Below are positions 24,852 through 34,800 of a stretch of DNA of 64,000 nt, piece by piece. The position numbers were made by a program, and so were the translations under genes. The notes under the pieces are model-generated. The model saw nothing but the letters and a program-made list of their open reading frames with translations. It did not search any database and was not told where the DNA came from. The stretch is from CAHJWH01 sp965198905 (GTDB taxonomy: Bacteria > Pseudomonadota > Alphaproteobacteria > Caulobacterales > Caulobacteraceae): NCBI GenBank assembly GCA_965198905.1, contig OZ240678.1, positions 2,790,001-2,854,000 of the forward strand, read 5' to 3'. Within the stretch, counting starts at the first letter, position 1; each line of letters opens with the position of its first letter.

Positions 24852-27009
24852 TTCGTTGGCGGTGGCCATGGCTGCGGTGGTGACCGTCATGGCGGCGGAG
24901 CAGCCCGCGATCGCTCCGGCCGTCGTCGAGCCGCAAGGGCCGCCGACCTCTTCGCCGCTGGTGCGCCAGTCGGGGTCCGCCTCAGCGGCGCCGCCTGGCG
25001 CGGCCCCATCGCTGCTTCCGCCGGCGTCCATCAAGCTTGCGGCTCCGGGAAACGCGGCGCCTGCGGGGGTCAGCTCATACCCGGCCAGCTTCTTCGCTTC
25101 CGCCCTGCCCAATACCGCGAAGGACATGATCGACCGCGTGCCGGGCTTCACCTTCGATGACGGGGCGAGCGCGCGGGGGTTCGATGCGGCGGCGGGCGAC
25201 GTCCTGATCGACGGCGAACTGCCGGCCAGCAAGAGCGACGACATCGACAGCGTGCTGCGCCGGCTTCCCGCAAGCCAGGTGCTGCGCATCGACGTGATCC
25301 GCGGCGGAGAGCCGGGCATCGACATGCACGGCAAAATCCTCGTGGCGAACGTCATCCGCAAGACGGGCCCCTCCAGCTCCGGCGACATCCAGCTGAACGA
25401 CCGCTGGCTGACCAGCGACGGCCGCCAAGTGCCGGGCCTGCGGATAGAGGGGACGCACCAGAGCGATGGACGGACGCTGGAGGGCGGCTTCGCCATCTCC
25501 CGCTTCATCGACGACGGCCAGGGTTCGGGGACCGTCGTCCAGTCCGGGCCCGATGGCGCGATCCAGGGGCTCGCCGGCGACGACACCAGGGCCGGCGGTT
25601 ACCAGGCGGTGGCGACCGGCGCTTACGCCCAGCCCCTCGCCGGCGGCAAGTTCCGCATCAATCTCAGCCTGCAGTACCAGCCCTATTTCAATGACGAGGT
25701 GGTGGGTCCACAGGGCCAGCCGGCGATCGCATCGTCTCTCGAGCACGATCACCAGACCACCGAGCAGTCGGAACTCGGCCTGCACTACACCCGCGATTTC
25801 GGGTCCCGCTTCAGCCTGGAGACGCTGGCGATCCAGCAGCTCGACGGCGAGGACTCCATCACTCTGTTCAGCACGCCGGGCGATTTCCAGCGCTTCCGCG
25901 AGCAGCACACCAATGGCGAAAGCATCGGCCGGGCCACCCTGACCTGGCGCGCCACGCCGAACGTGACGGTCGAGACCGGGGCGGAGACGGCGTACAACTG
26001 GCTGCACAGCCACACCCGCTACGCCGATAACGGGATCGACGTGGTGGTGCCGGCCGCCAACGTGGACGTCACCGAGCTGCGCGGCGAGGCCTTCGCCAAG
26101 GCGACCTGGACGCCCACACCCAAGCTGAACGTCGAGGCGGGCCTTCGCGAGGAGGTTTCCCACATCGCCTCCACCGGGGACGTGGTGCTGGGCAAGACGC
26201 TGCAGTATCCCAAGCCCCGCCTGGTGGTCGCCTGGTCGCCCACCGCCAACGACCAGATCCGCGTGCGGCTGGAGCGCGAGGTCAGCCAGCTGGACTTCAA
26301 CGACTTCGTGGCCGCGTCCTCGCTCTCCACCGGCCAGATCCTCGCCGGCAACCCCAACTTGACGCCGCAGCAGGCCTGGGTGATCGAGGGGGCCTATGAG
26401 CGCACCTTCCTGAAGGACGGCGCGGCCACCTTGACCCTGCGCCACTCCGAGCTCAGCGACGTGATCGACCGCGCGCCGGTGATCTCGCAGTCCGGCGATT
26501 ATGACACCCCGGCCAATATCGGCGGCGGAAGCAAGGACGAGTTGATCGCCGACCTCAGCCTGCCGCTGAAACGCTTCGGCCTCGCCGGCGGCCTGCTGAA
26601 GTCCAACCTGACCTGGCGCCGCTCCTCGGTGCAGGACCCGACCACGGGCGAGGAACGCCCGATCTCGGGGCTGCGCCCGTTCGAAGGCACGGTCGACTTC
26701 AGCGAAGACTTGCCGAAGTGGAAGCTGACCGTTGGCGGAGAGCTGAACGTCGGCTTCTCCCAGACCTACTATCGCTTCGACCAGATCGAGACCGACACCC
26801 TGCCGCTGCAAGGCGAGGTCTACGTCGAAACCCGTCCCGCCCCCGGGTGGAGCGTCAGGACGGAGATCTACGACATCGGCGGCGGCTTCGATCGGAAGCT
26901 CGCAAATTGGGCGGACGTGCGTGCACGCGCACTGCCCTTCACCGATCTCGACGTGCGCAACCTGGCGCTCGGCCCCACCCTGCGCGTTCGGCTCCGCCGC
27001 AACTGGTAG
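24847..27009 (+). CDS. TonB-dependent receptor-like outer-membrane protein
   Basis: A 720-residue outer-membrane beta-barrel. The plug domain is recognisable (FASALPNTAKDMIDRVPGFT, ARGFDAAAGDVLIDG, QVLRIDVIRGGEPGID), followed by long alternating barrel strands and C-terminal FTDLDVRNLALGPTLRVRLRRNW, the final strand with aromatic terminal residue. The likely ligand is not identifiable. The start codon ATG 24847 falls in the target duplication of IS66: before insertion the gene began with this ATG and a GGGAG site lay just before it, now at 23460-23464 on the far side of the element. Its promoter and native ribosome site are thus cut off; IS end sequence GGGGTGGG is the only nearby substitute. 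The N-terminus (residues 1-25) is hydrophobic but lacks positive charges, so the secretion signal may be weakened. Confidence 0.85.
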   Translation: MSSLAVAMAAVVTVMAAEQPAIAPAVVEPQGPPTSSPLVRQSGSASAAPPGAAPSLLPPASIKLAAPGNAAPAGVSSYPASFFASALPNTAKDMIDRVPGFTFDDGASARGFDAAAGDVLIDGELPASKSDDIDSVLRRLPASQVLRIDVIRGGEPGIDMHGKILVANVIRKTGPSSSGDIQLNDRWLTSDGRQVPGLRIEGTHQSDGRTLEGGFAISRFIDDGQGSGTVVQSGPDGAIQGLAGDDTRAGGYQAVATGAYAQPLAGGKFRINLSLQYQPYFNDEVVGPQGQPAIASSLEHDHQTTEQSELGLHYTRDFGSRFSLETLAIQQLDGEDSITLFSTPGDFQRFREQHTNGESIGRATLTWRATPNVTVETGAETAYNWLHSHTRYADNGIDVVVPAANVDVTELRGEAFAKATWTPTPKLNVEAGLREEVSHIASTGDVVLGKTLQYPKPRLVVAWSPTANDQIRVRLEREVSQLDFNDFVAASSLSTGQILAGNPNLTPQQAWVIEGAYERTFLKDGAATLTLRHSELSDVIDRAPVISQSGDYDTPANIGGGSKDELIADLSLPLKRFGLAGGLLKSNLTWRRSSVQDPTTGEERPISGLRPFEGTVDFSEDLPKWKLTVGGELNVGFSQTYYRFDQIETDTLPLQGEVYVETRPAPGWSVRTEIYDIGGGFDRKLANWADVRARALPFTDLDVRNLALGPTLRVRLRRNW

Positions 27010-27039
27010 ATCCCTGGCGGCAGGGCTATCGCAATTGCA

Positions 27040-27561
27040 TCAGGTCTTGAGGCGAGGCCTGCCCAGATAGTCCATTTTTCCGAGGACCACACCTTTCATC
27101 CGAAGGATGTCGTAGGCGGTCGTCGCATGAAAGAAGAAGTTCGGCATTGAAAACGAGGTCAAGAAACCTTCGGCCGTGAAGGGTAGGACCCTCTGTCCCA
27201 TCTCGAAGCGCATGTCACGACCCGTAAGGCCGTTTATATCTTCCGCCGTCATTGAACTCAGCGCTTCCAGAGCGTGAGACAGCTTACCCCTGAGGTCTTG
27301 CAAGGTGTTTGGCGGCGGCGTGAGGTCGGGTGTGAATACGCCCTTGCGGGTGGCGTTAAGGGCGCCGACGGAGTGGGTGACCGTCGCGCTGATCTGGTAG
27401 GTGAAGGGCGCCATATCCTCGGCCAGACGGGCCTGCAGCAGGTCTTCGACAGGAGGCTTTCCCTCGGCGCAGAAGTCCTCGACCTTGGTGAGCAGGCCCT
27501 GCATGGCGCCGAGCATCTGCTGGAACGTCGGAACTGTGGCGTCGTAGAGCGAGAAAGGCAT
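27040..27561 (-). CDS. DUF1993 family protein
   Basis: A 173-residue alpha-helical protein of the DUF1993 type (DinB-like helical fold). Signs: start MPFSLYDATVPTFQQMLGAM, middle LAEDMAPFTYQISATVTHSVGAL, and C-terminal MPNFFFHATTAYDILRMKGV, the metal/ligand-site histidine region. Homologues are cytoplasmic and of unknown function. The start is placed at the ATG ending at 27561; an 85-codon open extension upstream lacks homologous character. Convergent with the receptor gene. Confidence 0.85.
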   Translation of the reverse strand: MPFSLYDATVPTFQQMLGAMQGLLTKVEDFCAEGKPPVEDLLQARLAEDMAPFTYQISATVTHSVGALNATRKGVFTPDLTPPPNTLQDLRGKLSHALEALSSMTAEDINGLTGRDMRFEMGQRVLPFTAEGFLTSFSMPNFFFHATTAYDILRMKGVVLGKMDYLGRPRLKT

Positions 27562-27871
27562 CGTAGCTCCCAGGTGAGGTTCTTTCGTCGTCACTTTTAA
27601 TCCGACTTGATTGGACAAGGAAGTCCGCTCAAAGAACCAAATCCCCCACCTGAATATCTGCTGGCCGAGGGCCTCGAGGGCAGGCTCCGTCCGTTCGATG
27701 GCAAGCGCGGAGCCCGCCGCCATGACATAGAGGTCGCCCGTCTCCGCCGCCGGAGGACGGCCGAGCACGGTTGCGGAAACGAACACCTGCCGACGCTGCT
27801 CGTGCTCCGCCGCCAACCCCTGTTGGACCTTGGGCCTGTCCCCCGGACCGACGGACCGCTAGCTTGCACCC
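27562..27871. other. Intergenic region before rarA
   Basis: 310 bases. Open frames exist on both strands (minus-strand extension of the DUF1993 frame; a 93-codon plus-strand frame at 27607-27888), but neither has a recognisable protein pattern. I see no convincing gene; it likely holds the promoters of the divergent genes. Confidence 0.5.
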
Positions 27872-29212
27872 ATGGCCAATCTTTTTGAAGCCGCGGGGTT
27901 GACGCCGGACGCGCCGCGCCCCCTCGCCGACCGTCTGCGCCCCACGAGCTTGGCCGAAGTGGTGGGACAGGACCACCTGCTGGGAACGGAGGGGCCAATC
28001 GGGCGGATGACGGCGGCGCGGCGGCTGTCGTCGATGATCCTGTGGGGGCCGCCGGGAGTGGGCAAGACCACCCTGGCGCGTCTGCTGGCCGACACCGCGG
28101 GCTATCAGTTCCAGCAGCTGTCGGCGGTGTTCTCCGGCGTGGCGGAGCTGAAGAAGGCGTTCGAGACCGCCCGCGGGCGGCGCGCGGCGGGGCAGAGCAC
28201 CCTGCTGTTCGTGGACGAAATCCACCGCTTCAACCGCGCCCAGCAGGACGGCTTCCTGCCCTATGTGGAGGAGGGTGTGGTCACCCTGGTCGGCGCCACC
28301 ACCGAGAACCCGTCCTTCGAGCTGAACGGCGCGCTGCTGTCGCGCTGCCAGGTCTATGTGCTCAAACGGCTGGACGACCGGGCGCTGGAGACCCTGCTGG
28401 CGCGGGCGGAAGCGTTCGAGGGCCGGGCCTTGCCGGTGACGCCCGCCGCGCGCGAGGCGCTGCTGGCCATGTCGGACGGCGACGGCCGCTATGTCCTGAC
28501 CCTGGCGGAGGCGCTGTTCGCCATCGGCGGGGCCGAGCCGCTCGATCCGGCGGGGCTCGCGGTGGTGCTGCAGCGGCGCAGCCCGGCCTACGACAAGGAC
28601 CGGGAAGAACACTACAACATCATCTCGGCGCTGCATAAGTCGATCCGCGGTTCGGACCCCGACGCGTCCCTGTATTGGCTGGCGCGGATGCTGGAGGGGG
28701 GCGAGGAGCCGCTGTTCATCGCCCGCCGGCTGATCCGCGCGGCGATGGAGGACGTGGGCGAGGCCGATCCCCTGTCGCTGCTGATCGCCACCGCCGCCAA
28801 GGACGCCTACGACTTTCTCGGCTCGCCCGAAGGCGAGATCGGGCTGGCCCAGACCGTGGTGCATCTGGCCACCGCGCCGAAGTCCAACGCGGTCTACAAG
28901 GCGCTCAGCGCGGCGCGGAAGGCGGCCAAGGAGACCGGCTCGCTCATGCCGCCGCCCCACATCCGCAACGCCCCAACCAAGCTGATGCGCAGCCTGGGCT
29001 ATGGCGAAGGCTACGCCTACGACCACGACGCCGCCGACGGCTTCTCCGGCCAGGACTACTTTCCCGAGGGGATGGAGCGGCGGCGGTTCTACACGCCGCG
29101 AGGCGAAGGCGCGGAGGCCAAGATCAAGGCGCGGCTGGAGCGCTGGGCGGAGCTGCGGCGGGAACGGGGCGCGTCCTTCGAGACGCCTCCCGAGGGAGGC
29201 TCCTCAGGATGA
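27872..29212 (+). CDS. rarA: Replication-associated recombination protein A
   Basis: A 446-residue AAA+ ATPase of the RarA/MgsA/WRNIP1 family, acting at stalled replication forks. The N-terminus PLADRLRPTSLAEVVGQDHL is diagnostic, followed by Walker A GPPGVGKTTLAR (about 57-68), Walker B STLLFVDEIHRFNRAQQDGF, sensor GATTENPSFELN and arginine-finger region LLSRCQVYVL. The C-terminal MgsA tetramerisation domain is complete (FPEGMERRRFYTPRGEGAEAKI). Length is normal. Start ATG 27872. A pseudouridine-synthase gene follows 31 bases on, probably cotranscribed. Confidence 0.95.
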   Translation: MANLFEAAGLTPDAPRPLADRLRPTSLAEVVGQDHLLGTEGPIGRMTAARRLSSMILWGPPGVGKTTLARLLADTAGYQFQQLSAVFSGVAELKKAFETARGRRAAGQSTLLFVDEIHRFNRAQQDGFLPYVEEGVVTLVGATTENPSFELNGALLSRCQVYVLKRLDDRALETLLARAEAFEGRALPVTPAAREALLAMSDGDGRYVLTLAEALFAIGGAEPLDPAGLAVVLQRRSPAYDKDREEHYNIISALHKSIRGSDPDASLYWLARMLEGGEEPLFIARRLIRAAMEDVGEADPLSLLIATAAKDAYDFLGSPEGEIGLAQTVVHLATAPKSNAVYKALSAARKAAKETGSLMPPPHIRNAPTKLMRSLGYGEGYAYDHDAADGFSGQDYFPEGMERRRFYTPRGEGAEAKIKARLERWAELRRERGASFETPPEGGSSG

Positions 29213-29243
29213 CGAATGTAGAGGATTATCACCACGGGTCGTC

Positions 29244-30053
29244 ATGCTGAGGAAGGCTCGCAACGAGCCTGTCTCGAAGCCCGCACTCCCGGTCCAGCTC
29301 TCGGCGGAGGAGACCGCCTTCGTCCGCAGCCTGGTCATCTACCAGGACCCCTCGATCCTGGTGCTGGACAAGCCGCCGGGTCTGTCCAGCCAGGGGGGGC
29401 GGGCGGGGGTGAACACGCTGGACGAGCTGCTGTGGGCCTTCGCCAAACCCGGCAAGGCCCGGCCCCGCCTGATCCACCGGCTGGACCGCGATACCTCCGG
29501 GGTGATCCTGACCGCGCGGACAAAGCCAGCGGCGGGGTTCCTCGGCAAGGCCATGATGGGCCGCCGCTTCGCCAAGACCTACGTGGCGCTGGTCGGCGGC
29601 TCCGTCCCCGAGGCGGCCGGCGTGATCGAGGCGTCGCTGCGCCGGGAGGACATCGGCCGCGAGGCCTACATGCGCGTCTGCGCCCCCGACCACCCGGACG
29701 CCGAGCCGGCCCTGACCCGCTACCAGGTGCTGGCGCAGGCGCAGGGCGCCGCCCTGCTGGAGCTGAGGCCTGAAACGGGGCGGATGCACCAGCTCCGCGT
29801 CCACCTGGTCCATCTCGGCTGCCCGATCCTGGGCGATCCCCGCTATGGCGGCGCGCTGATGGCCGCGGGGCGGCCCGTGGCGCGGCTGATGCTGCATGCC
29901 GCAGCGCTCCAGTTCCCCCATCCCGACGGCGGGGAGAAGCGGATCGAGGCGACTTGGCCTGCGGACTTTACAGCCATGGCGGAGGCGGTGGGGGTGTTTT
30001 CGAGCCTTCGCTCCCTCGATCCTCCCGCTCTGGAGGAGGGGGACCCCGCTTAG
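29244..30053 (+). CDS. RluA-family pseudouridine synthase
   Basis: A 269-residue RNA-modifying enzyme. The catalytic motif HRLDRDTSG (Asp essential for pseudouridine formation) is near residue 80, after LVLDKPPGLSSQGG; GRMHQLRVHLVHLGCPILGDPRYGG is the classic C-terminal family motif. It lacks an S4 domain, so it is of the RluA/TruC-like short type; target tRNA or rRNA site unknown. The ATG 29244 lies inside a small palindrome (AGGCTCG ... CGAGCCT, 29253-29269) resembling the REP sequences in this genome; the first 13 or so residues are therefore repeat-derived, and translation may really begin elsewhere. The C-terminal end also runs into a repeat (30012-30150). Confidence 0.85.
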   Translation: MLRKARNEPVSKPALPVQLSAEETAFVRSLVIYQDPSILVLDKPPGLSSQGGRAGVNTLDELLWAFAKPGKARPRLIHRLDRDTSGVILTARTKPAAGFLGKAMMGRRFAKTYVALVGGSVPEAAGVIEASLRREDIGREAYMRVCAPDHPDAEPALTRYQVLAQAQGAALLELRPETGRMHQLRVHLVHLGCPILGDPRYGGALMAAGRPVARLMLHAAALQFPHPDGGEKRIEATWPADFTAMAEAVGVFSSLRSLDPPALEEGDPA

Positions 30054-30150
30054 CGGGGGGAGGGGGCTGCGCCGCCATGGTCAGGCGTGGCGCAGCCCCC
30101 TCGGTCGGCTGCGCCGACAGCTCCACCAGGGGGGAGCATCTCGACACGCG
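30012..30150. repeat. Dispersed intergenic repeat copy 2
   Basis: REP-type sequence: CCCCGCTTAGCGGGG hairpin at about 30044-30058, then an 11-bp pair GGGGGCTGCGC / GCGCAGCCCCC around CGCCATGGTCAGGCGTG, then GTCGGCTGCGCCGACAGCTCC. Shares motifs with copies at 15924, 38988 and 42988. Overlaps the end of the pseudouridine-synthase gene. Confidence 0.65.
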
Positions 30151-30164
30151 CGTCTGCCGATCCC

Positions 30165-31817
30165 TCAGCTCTTCGGCAGGTCGTCGCTCTTGGGCAGGCG
30201 GCCGCCCGGCAGTTCGCGCGTGTCCCAGCCGCCGCCGAGGTCCTGGATCAGGGTGGCGCTGGCCTGCAGGCGCTGGCTCTGGATGGTGATCACCTCCTCG
30301 GCGGCGTTGAACTCGGTGGCCGCGCCGGTGATGACGGTGGTGTAGTCCACCAGGCCAGCGCGATACTGGTTCAGGTCGAGCAGGTAGGTCGCGCGCGCCG
30401 CCGCCTCGGTCTCCTGGCGCTGGACGATCTCGCGCTGCAGGGTGCGAAGGATCGACAGCTGGTCCTCCACGGTCTGGAAGGCGGTGAGCACGGTCTGGCG
30501 GTAGTTGGCGATGGTCTGGTCTCGTACGGCCGAGGCGGCGCGCACCGCGGCCCGCCGCTCGCCGAAGTCCAGGATCGTCTCGGCGATCGTGCCGCCCACC
30601 GACCAGATGTTGCTCGACGCGTTGAACAGCTGGCCGAAGTTCGCGCCGGTCTGGCTCTCCGATCCGGACAGGGTGAGGTCCGGGTAGAAGGCCGCCTCCG
30701 CCACCCCGATCAGGGCGTTGGCGCTATCGACCTGGCGCTCGGCGGCGGCGATGTCGGGGCGGCGCTGGAGCAAGGTCGAGGGCAGACCTGCCGGGGCGAC
30801 CGGCACGGTGGTCGCCAGCACGTCGGTGGGGACGATGGTCAGCGCCGCGGGGGGCACGCCGACCAGCACCGCGATGGCGTGCTCGAACTGAGCCCGCGCG
30901 CTGGCGTCGTCGGTGAGCTGGGCCTCCGCCCCCAGCAGCTGGGTCTGGGCCGACAGCACGTTGGCGCGCGAGACCGTGCCGGCCTTGTACTGGTTGGTGG
31001 TCAGCTGCAGGAAGCGCTGGTAGTCCGCCACCGTGTCGCGCAGCAGCTTTTCCTGGGCGTCGGTGGCGCGCAGCTGGAAATAGGCGGTGGCCAGCATCCC
31101 CTGGGCCGATAGCCGGGCGTTGACGATGTCGGCGGCGTCGGCCTGGGCTGTAGCCGTGTTGCTCTCGATCTGGCGGCGGATGCGGCCCCAGAGGTCCGGC
31201 GCCCAACTCGCCTCCAGCGCCGCGCTATAGGTGGTGACCGACCCGCCGCCGCTCCCGCCGGTGATCACCGTGCCGCCTGCCGTCGTGGTGGCGACGCCGC
31301 CGTTTCGGGCCGACTGAGTATCCTGGATTTGCCCGTTGGCGGCCAGGGTCGGGAAGAGGGTGGAGGTCGCTTCCTTCACGATCTGGCGGGCCTGGCGGTA
31401 GAGCGCCACGGCCTGGGCCACGTTCTGGTTGGAGATGGCCACCCGCCGCTCCAGCCCGTCCAGCACCGGGTCCTGGTAGACCGACCACCAGGCGCCCTTG
31501 TCGAGGGTCGCCGCCGGTTGGCTGGGGACCCAGCCCTGGGCCTCCTTGAACTGGGGCGTGATTGGGATGGTGGGCCGGTGGTAGGTCGGGCCGACCAGGC
31601 AGGCGGAGGTGGTCAGGGCGAGGACGGCGACTGTGACCGCGCGCAGGCCGGCGGCGCGTCTTTTTCCCTCCCCCTTGAGAGGAGGGTCAGGGTGGGGGGC
31701 GGTTTCCGCCGTCGCGCCTTGTCCGGACGCGCCCCCCCACCCCGACCCTCCCCTCAAGAGAGAGGGGGAAGAGACGCAGTTTCCAGAAAATCGGTCAGGC
31801 ATCTTCAGCTCGGTCAT
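30165..31817 (-). CDS. RND efflux outer-membrane channel (NodT/OprM type) lipoprotein
   Basis: A 550-residue TolC-family outer-membrane factor. The lipoprotein site is in VLALTTSACLVGPTYHRP, followed by the usual NodT-family W-W-x-V-Y-x-D-P-V-L-D (WWSVYQDPVLDGLERRV), two coiled-coil/barrel repeats (SAALEASWAPDLWGRIRRQI; ...LLQRRPDIAAAERQVDSANA). It exports drugs or other small molecules with the adaptor and pumps encoded upstream. It starts at ATG 31817, overlapping the pump gene as ATGA. Residues about 16-52 (SPSLLRGGSGWGG ... HPDPPLKGEGK) are the in-frame translation of a REP element (31661-31771), inserted ahead of the signal peptide. No alternative ATG exists after the repeat. Confidence 0.92.
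   Translation of the reverse strand: MTELKMPDRFSGNCVSSPSLLRGGSGWGGASGQGATAETAPHPDPPLKGEGKRRAAGLRAVTVAVLALTTSACLVGPTYHRPTIPITPQFKEAQGWVPSQPAATLDKGAWWSVYQDPVLDGLERRVAISNQNVAQAVALYRQARQIVKEATSTLFPTLAANGQIQDTQSARNGGVATTTAGGTVITGGSGGGSVTTYSAALEASWAPDLWGRIRRQIESNTATAQADAADIVNARLSAQGMLATAYFQLRATDAQEKLLRDTVADYQRFLQLTTNQYKAGTVSRANVLSAQTQLLGAEAQLTDDASARAQFEHAIAVLVGVPPAALTIVPTDVLATTVPVAPAGLPSTLLQRRPDIAAAERQVDSANALIGVAEAAFYPDLTLSGSESQTGANFGQLFNASSNIWSVGGTIAETILDFGERRAAVRAASAVRDQTIANYRQTVLTAFQTVEDQLSILRTLQREIVQRQETEAAARATYLLDLNQYRAGLVDYTTVITGAATEFNAAEEVITIQSQRLQASATLIQDLGGGWDTRELPGGRLPKSDDLPKS
31661..31771. repeat. REP inverted-repeat element inside the channel gene
   Basis: Two arms of about 40 bases facing each other (31661-31701 and 31729-31771), each carrying CCCTCCCC..., GAGAGGAGGGTCAGGG and mirror forms, with a short central spacer. 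Its translation contains the SPSLLRGGSGWG and HPDPPLKGEGK peptides often seen when REP elements are read through. It lies in frame within the N-terminus of the channel protein. Confidence 0.8.
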
Positions 31818-34800
31818 TCGGCGGGCGCGGGCATGGGCGCGGCGCCGCCGCTGGGCAGGCCGCGGGGATAGCGGCGGGGGCGGCGGTTGTTGAGCCGGTC
31901 CAGGTACAGATAGACCACGGGCGTGGTCAGCAGGGTCAGCACCTGGCTGACGATCAGCCCGCCGATGATGGAGATGCCGAGGGGCTGGCGCAACTCGCCG
32001 CCCTGGCCGAGGCCCACCGCCAGGGGCAGGGCGCCCAGGATCGCCGCGCAGGTGGTCATCAGGATCGGGCGAAAGCGCAGCACGCAGGCCTGGTAGATGG
32101 CGTCGCGGGACGACAGGCCCTGCTCGCGCTCCGCCTGCAGGGCGAAGTCGATGATCATGATGGCGTTCTTCTTCACGATGCCGATCAGAAGGATCACCCC
32201 GATCAGCGAGATGATGGTGAACTGGATGTTGAAGATCATCATCGCCAGCACCGCCCCGACCCCGGCCGAGGGCAGGGTGGAGAGCACGGTCAGGGGGTGG
32301 ATGTAGCTCTCGTACAGCACGCCCAGCACGATGTAGACCGCCACCAGCGCCGAGAGGATCAGCAGCGGCTCGCTGCCGAGCGACTGGGCGTAGGCTTGGG
32401 CCGTGCCCTGGAAGCTGCCGATCACGTCGGCCGGCATTCCGATGGCCTGGCTGGCCTGCGTGATGTCGCGCTGGGCGTCGCTGAGCGCCTTGCCGGGCGC
32501 CATGTTGAACGACAGGGTCGCGGCCACCGAGGTGTTCTGGTGGTTCACCTGCAGCGGCGTGTTCTGCAGCGTCCACGACGCGATGGAGGACAGCGGCGTC
32601 ATGGTCTCGCGGCTGGTGGAGATCGCCACGCCCGAAGACGCCGCCACCGCGCCGCCGGTGGTGGAGCGCGTCTGGCCGGCGCCGGTCAGGGTGCTGCCGG
32701 ACTGCCCCGCGCCGGACGTGCTGGAGGTGGCGCTCGCCTGGGCCCCGGCGCTGGAGCTGTTGCCTACCGCCACGCCGCTCAGCGAGGTGCTGGAGCCGCT
32801 GTTCGACGCCAGGCCCGCGGTGGCGAGGCTGCCGACGCCGGTGGGCGCGCCCGCCGCGGCGGCGGTCGAGACGCCCGCGGTCGAGGTCTTCGAGCCCGCT
32901 GCGACGACGCCGGAGGTGACGCTCGATGCGACGCCGGTCGAGACCGCGCCGGTGGCGCCTGCACCCGAGGCGCCTGCACCCGAGGCGCCTGCACCCGAGG
33001 CGCCTGCACCCGTGGCGCTTGAACCTGTGGAGCCCGCGCCTGCGGAGTCCGCGCCTGTGGAAGCGGCGACGCGAGCCCCGCCGCCGCCCGCTCCGCCGCC
33101 GCTCGTGGCGGCCTGGGCGCTGGCGGTGCTGGTGCTCGCGCCAGAGGCGGCCGCGACGTAGATCTGCTTCAGCGCCTGGGGGTCGCCCTGGTACTTCTGG
33201 GCCACCTCCATGATCACGTGGTACTGGTTTTCAGGGTTGTAGATGATCGAGGCCGGGCTCTGGCCAAAGGCGTCGTACAGCGTCTTGTCCACCTGTTGCG
33301 AGGTGAGGCCGAGGCGCGCGGCGGTGCTGCGGTCGACCGTGATGTAGCTTTCCAGCGCGTTGGTCTGCTGATCGGTATTGACGTCGGTGAGGTCGGGCGA
33401 CTTCTTCAGCTCCTCCATCAGCTTGTTGGACCAGAGCCTCAGCGCGGCGAGGTTGTCGCTGGTCAGGGTGTACTGATACTGAGCGTTGGACTGGCGCCCG
33501 CCGATCTGCAGGTCTTGGGCCGACTGCAGGAACAGCTGGGCGCCGGGGACCTGGGCGAGCTTGGGACGGAGGCGGGCTATGACCATGTCGCCGGTGACGT
33601 GGGGCCGCTGGGCCGGCGGCTTCAGCCCCACGAACATGAAGCCCCCCGCCGACTGGGTGAAGCTCACCACCGTCTGCACCGCCGGATCGTGGCGCACGAT
33701 GGCCTGGAGCCGGTGGAACTTGGCGGCGGTGAGGGCGAAGGAGGAGGACTGGTCCACCTGCACGCCCCCGATCAGGGTGCCGGTGTCCTCCTGCGGGAAG
33801 AAGCCCTTGGGCACCTTGATGTAGAGGAACACGGTCAGACAGATCGTGGTGATCAGCATCATCAGCACGAGCAGGCTGTTGTCGAGCGCCCAGGCCAGCG
33901 ACTTCTCGTAGGTCGCCAGGATATGGTCGAAGCCCAACTCGAACCTGTCCGCGGTCCCGCCCCAGAACTTCCGCCAGGCGGTGTTGCGCGGCTTGCCGCC
34001 GTCGTGCTGGTCGTCGATCAGGCGCGCGGCCATGGTCGGCGTGGCGGTGAGCGACAGCAGCAGCGAGATCAGGATCGAGGCCGACAGGGTCAGGGCGAAT
34101 TCGCGAAACAGCCGCCCCACGATGCCGCCCATGGCGATGATCGGGATGAAGACCGCGATCAGCGAGATCGACATGGAGACGACGGTGAAGCTGACCTCCT
34201 TGGCGCCCAGCAGGGCGGCCTTGTAGCGCGGCATCCCGTTCTCGACGTGGCGGGTGATGTTCTCCAGCACCACGATGGCGTCATCGACCACAAAGCCCGT
34301 GGCGACCGTCAGCGACATCAGGCTGAGATTGTCCAAGGTGAAGTGCATCAGATACATCGCCGCCAGCGTGCCGAGCAGGCTGACCACCACAGCGACCCCG
34401 GGGATCAGGGTGGCGCGGCCGTTGCGCAGGAACACCAGCACCACCGCCACCACCAGCACCACCGCGATCAGCAGGGTGCGCTCCACGTCGGCGACGGAGG
34501 CCTTGATGCTCTTGGTGGCGTCGTTGGCTACCGATAGGGTGATAGCGGGGCCGAGCTGGGCGCGCAGGCGCGGCAGCAGGGCGTCGATCTGGGCCACGGT
34601 GGAGATGACGTTGGCGCCCGGCGACTTGGTCACCCGCACCGCGATCGCCTGCTTGCCGTTGTAGAGGCCGAGGTTGAAGATGTCCTCCGGCCCGTCCTCC
34701 ACGGTGGAGACGTCCTTCAGCCGGACCGGCGCGCCGTTGCGATAGGCGACGATGACGTTCTCGTACTGGCTGGCCTGGGTCGCCTGGTCGTTGGTGTAGA

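Noticed and set aside
27607..27888. 93-codon plus-strand ORF upstream of rarA
   Set aside because: Overlaps the rarA start and has no protein-like pattern.
32956..33015. Direct repeats resembling a CRISPR array
   Set aside because: Repeats are contiguous 15-bp units with no spacers and code for protein repeats.
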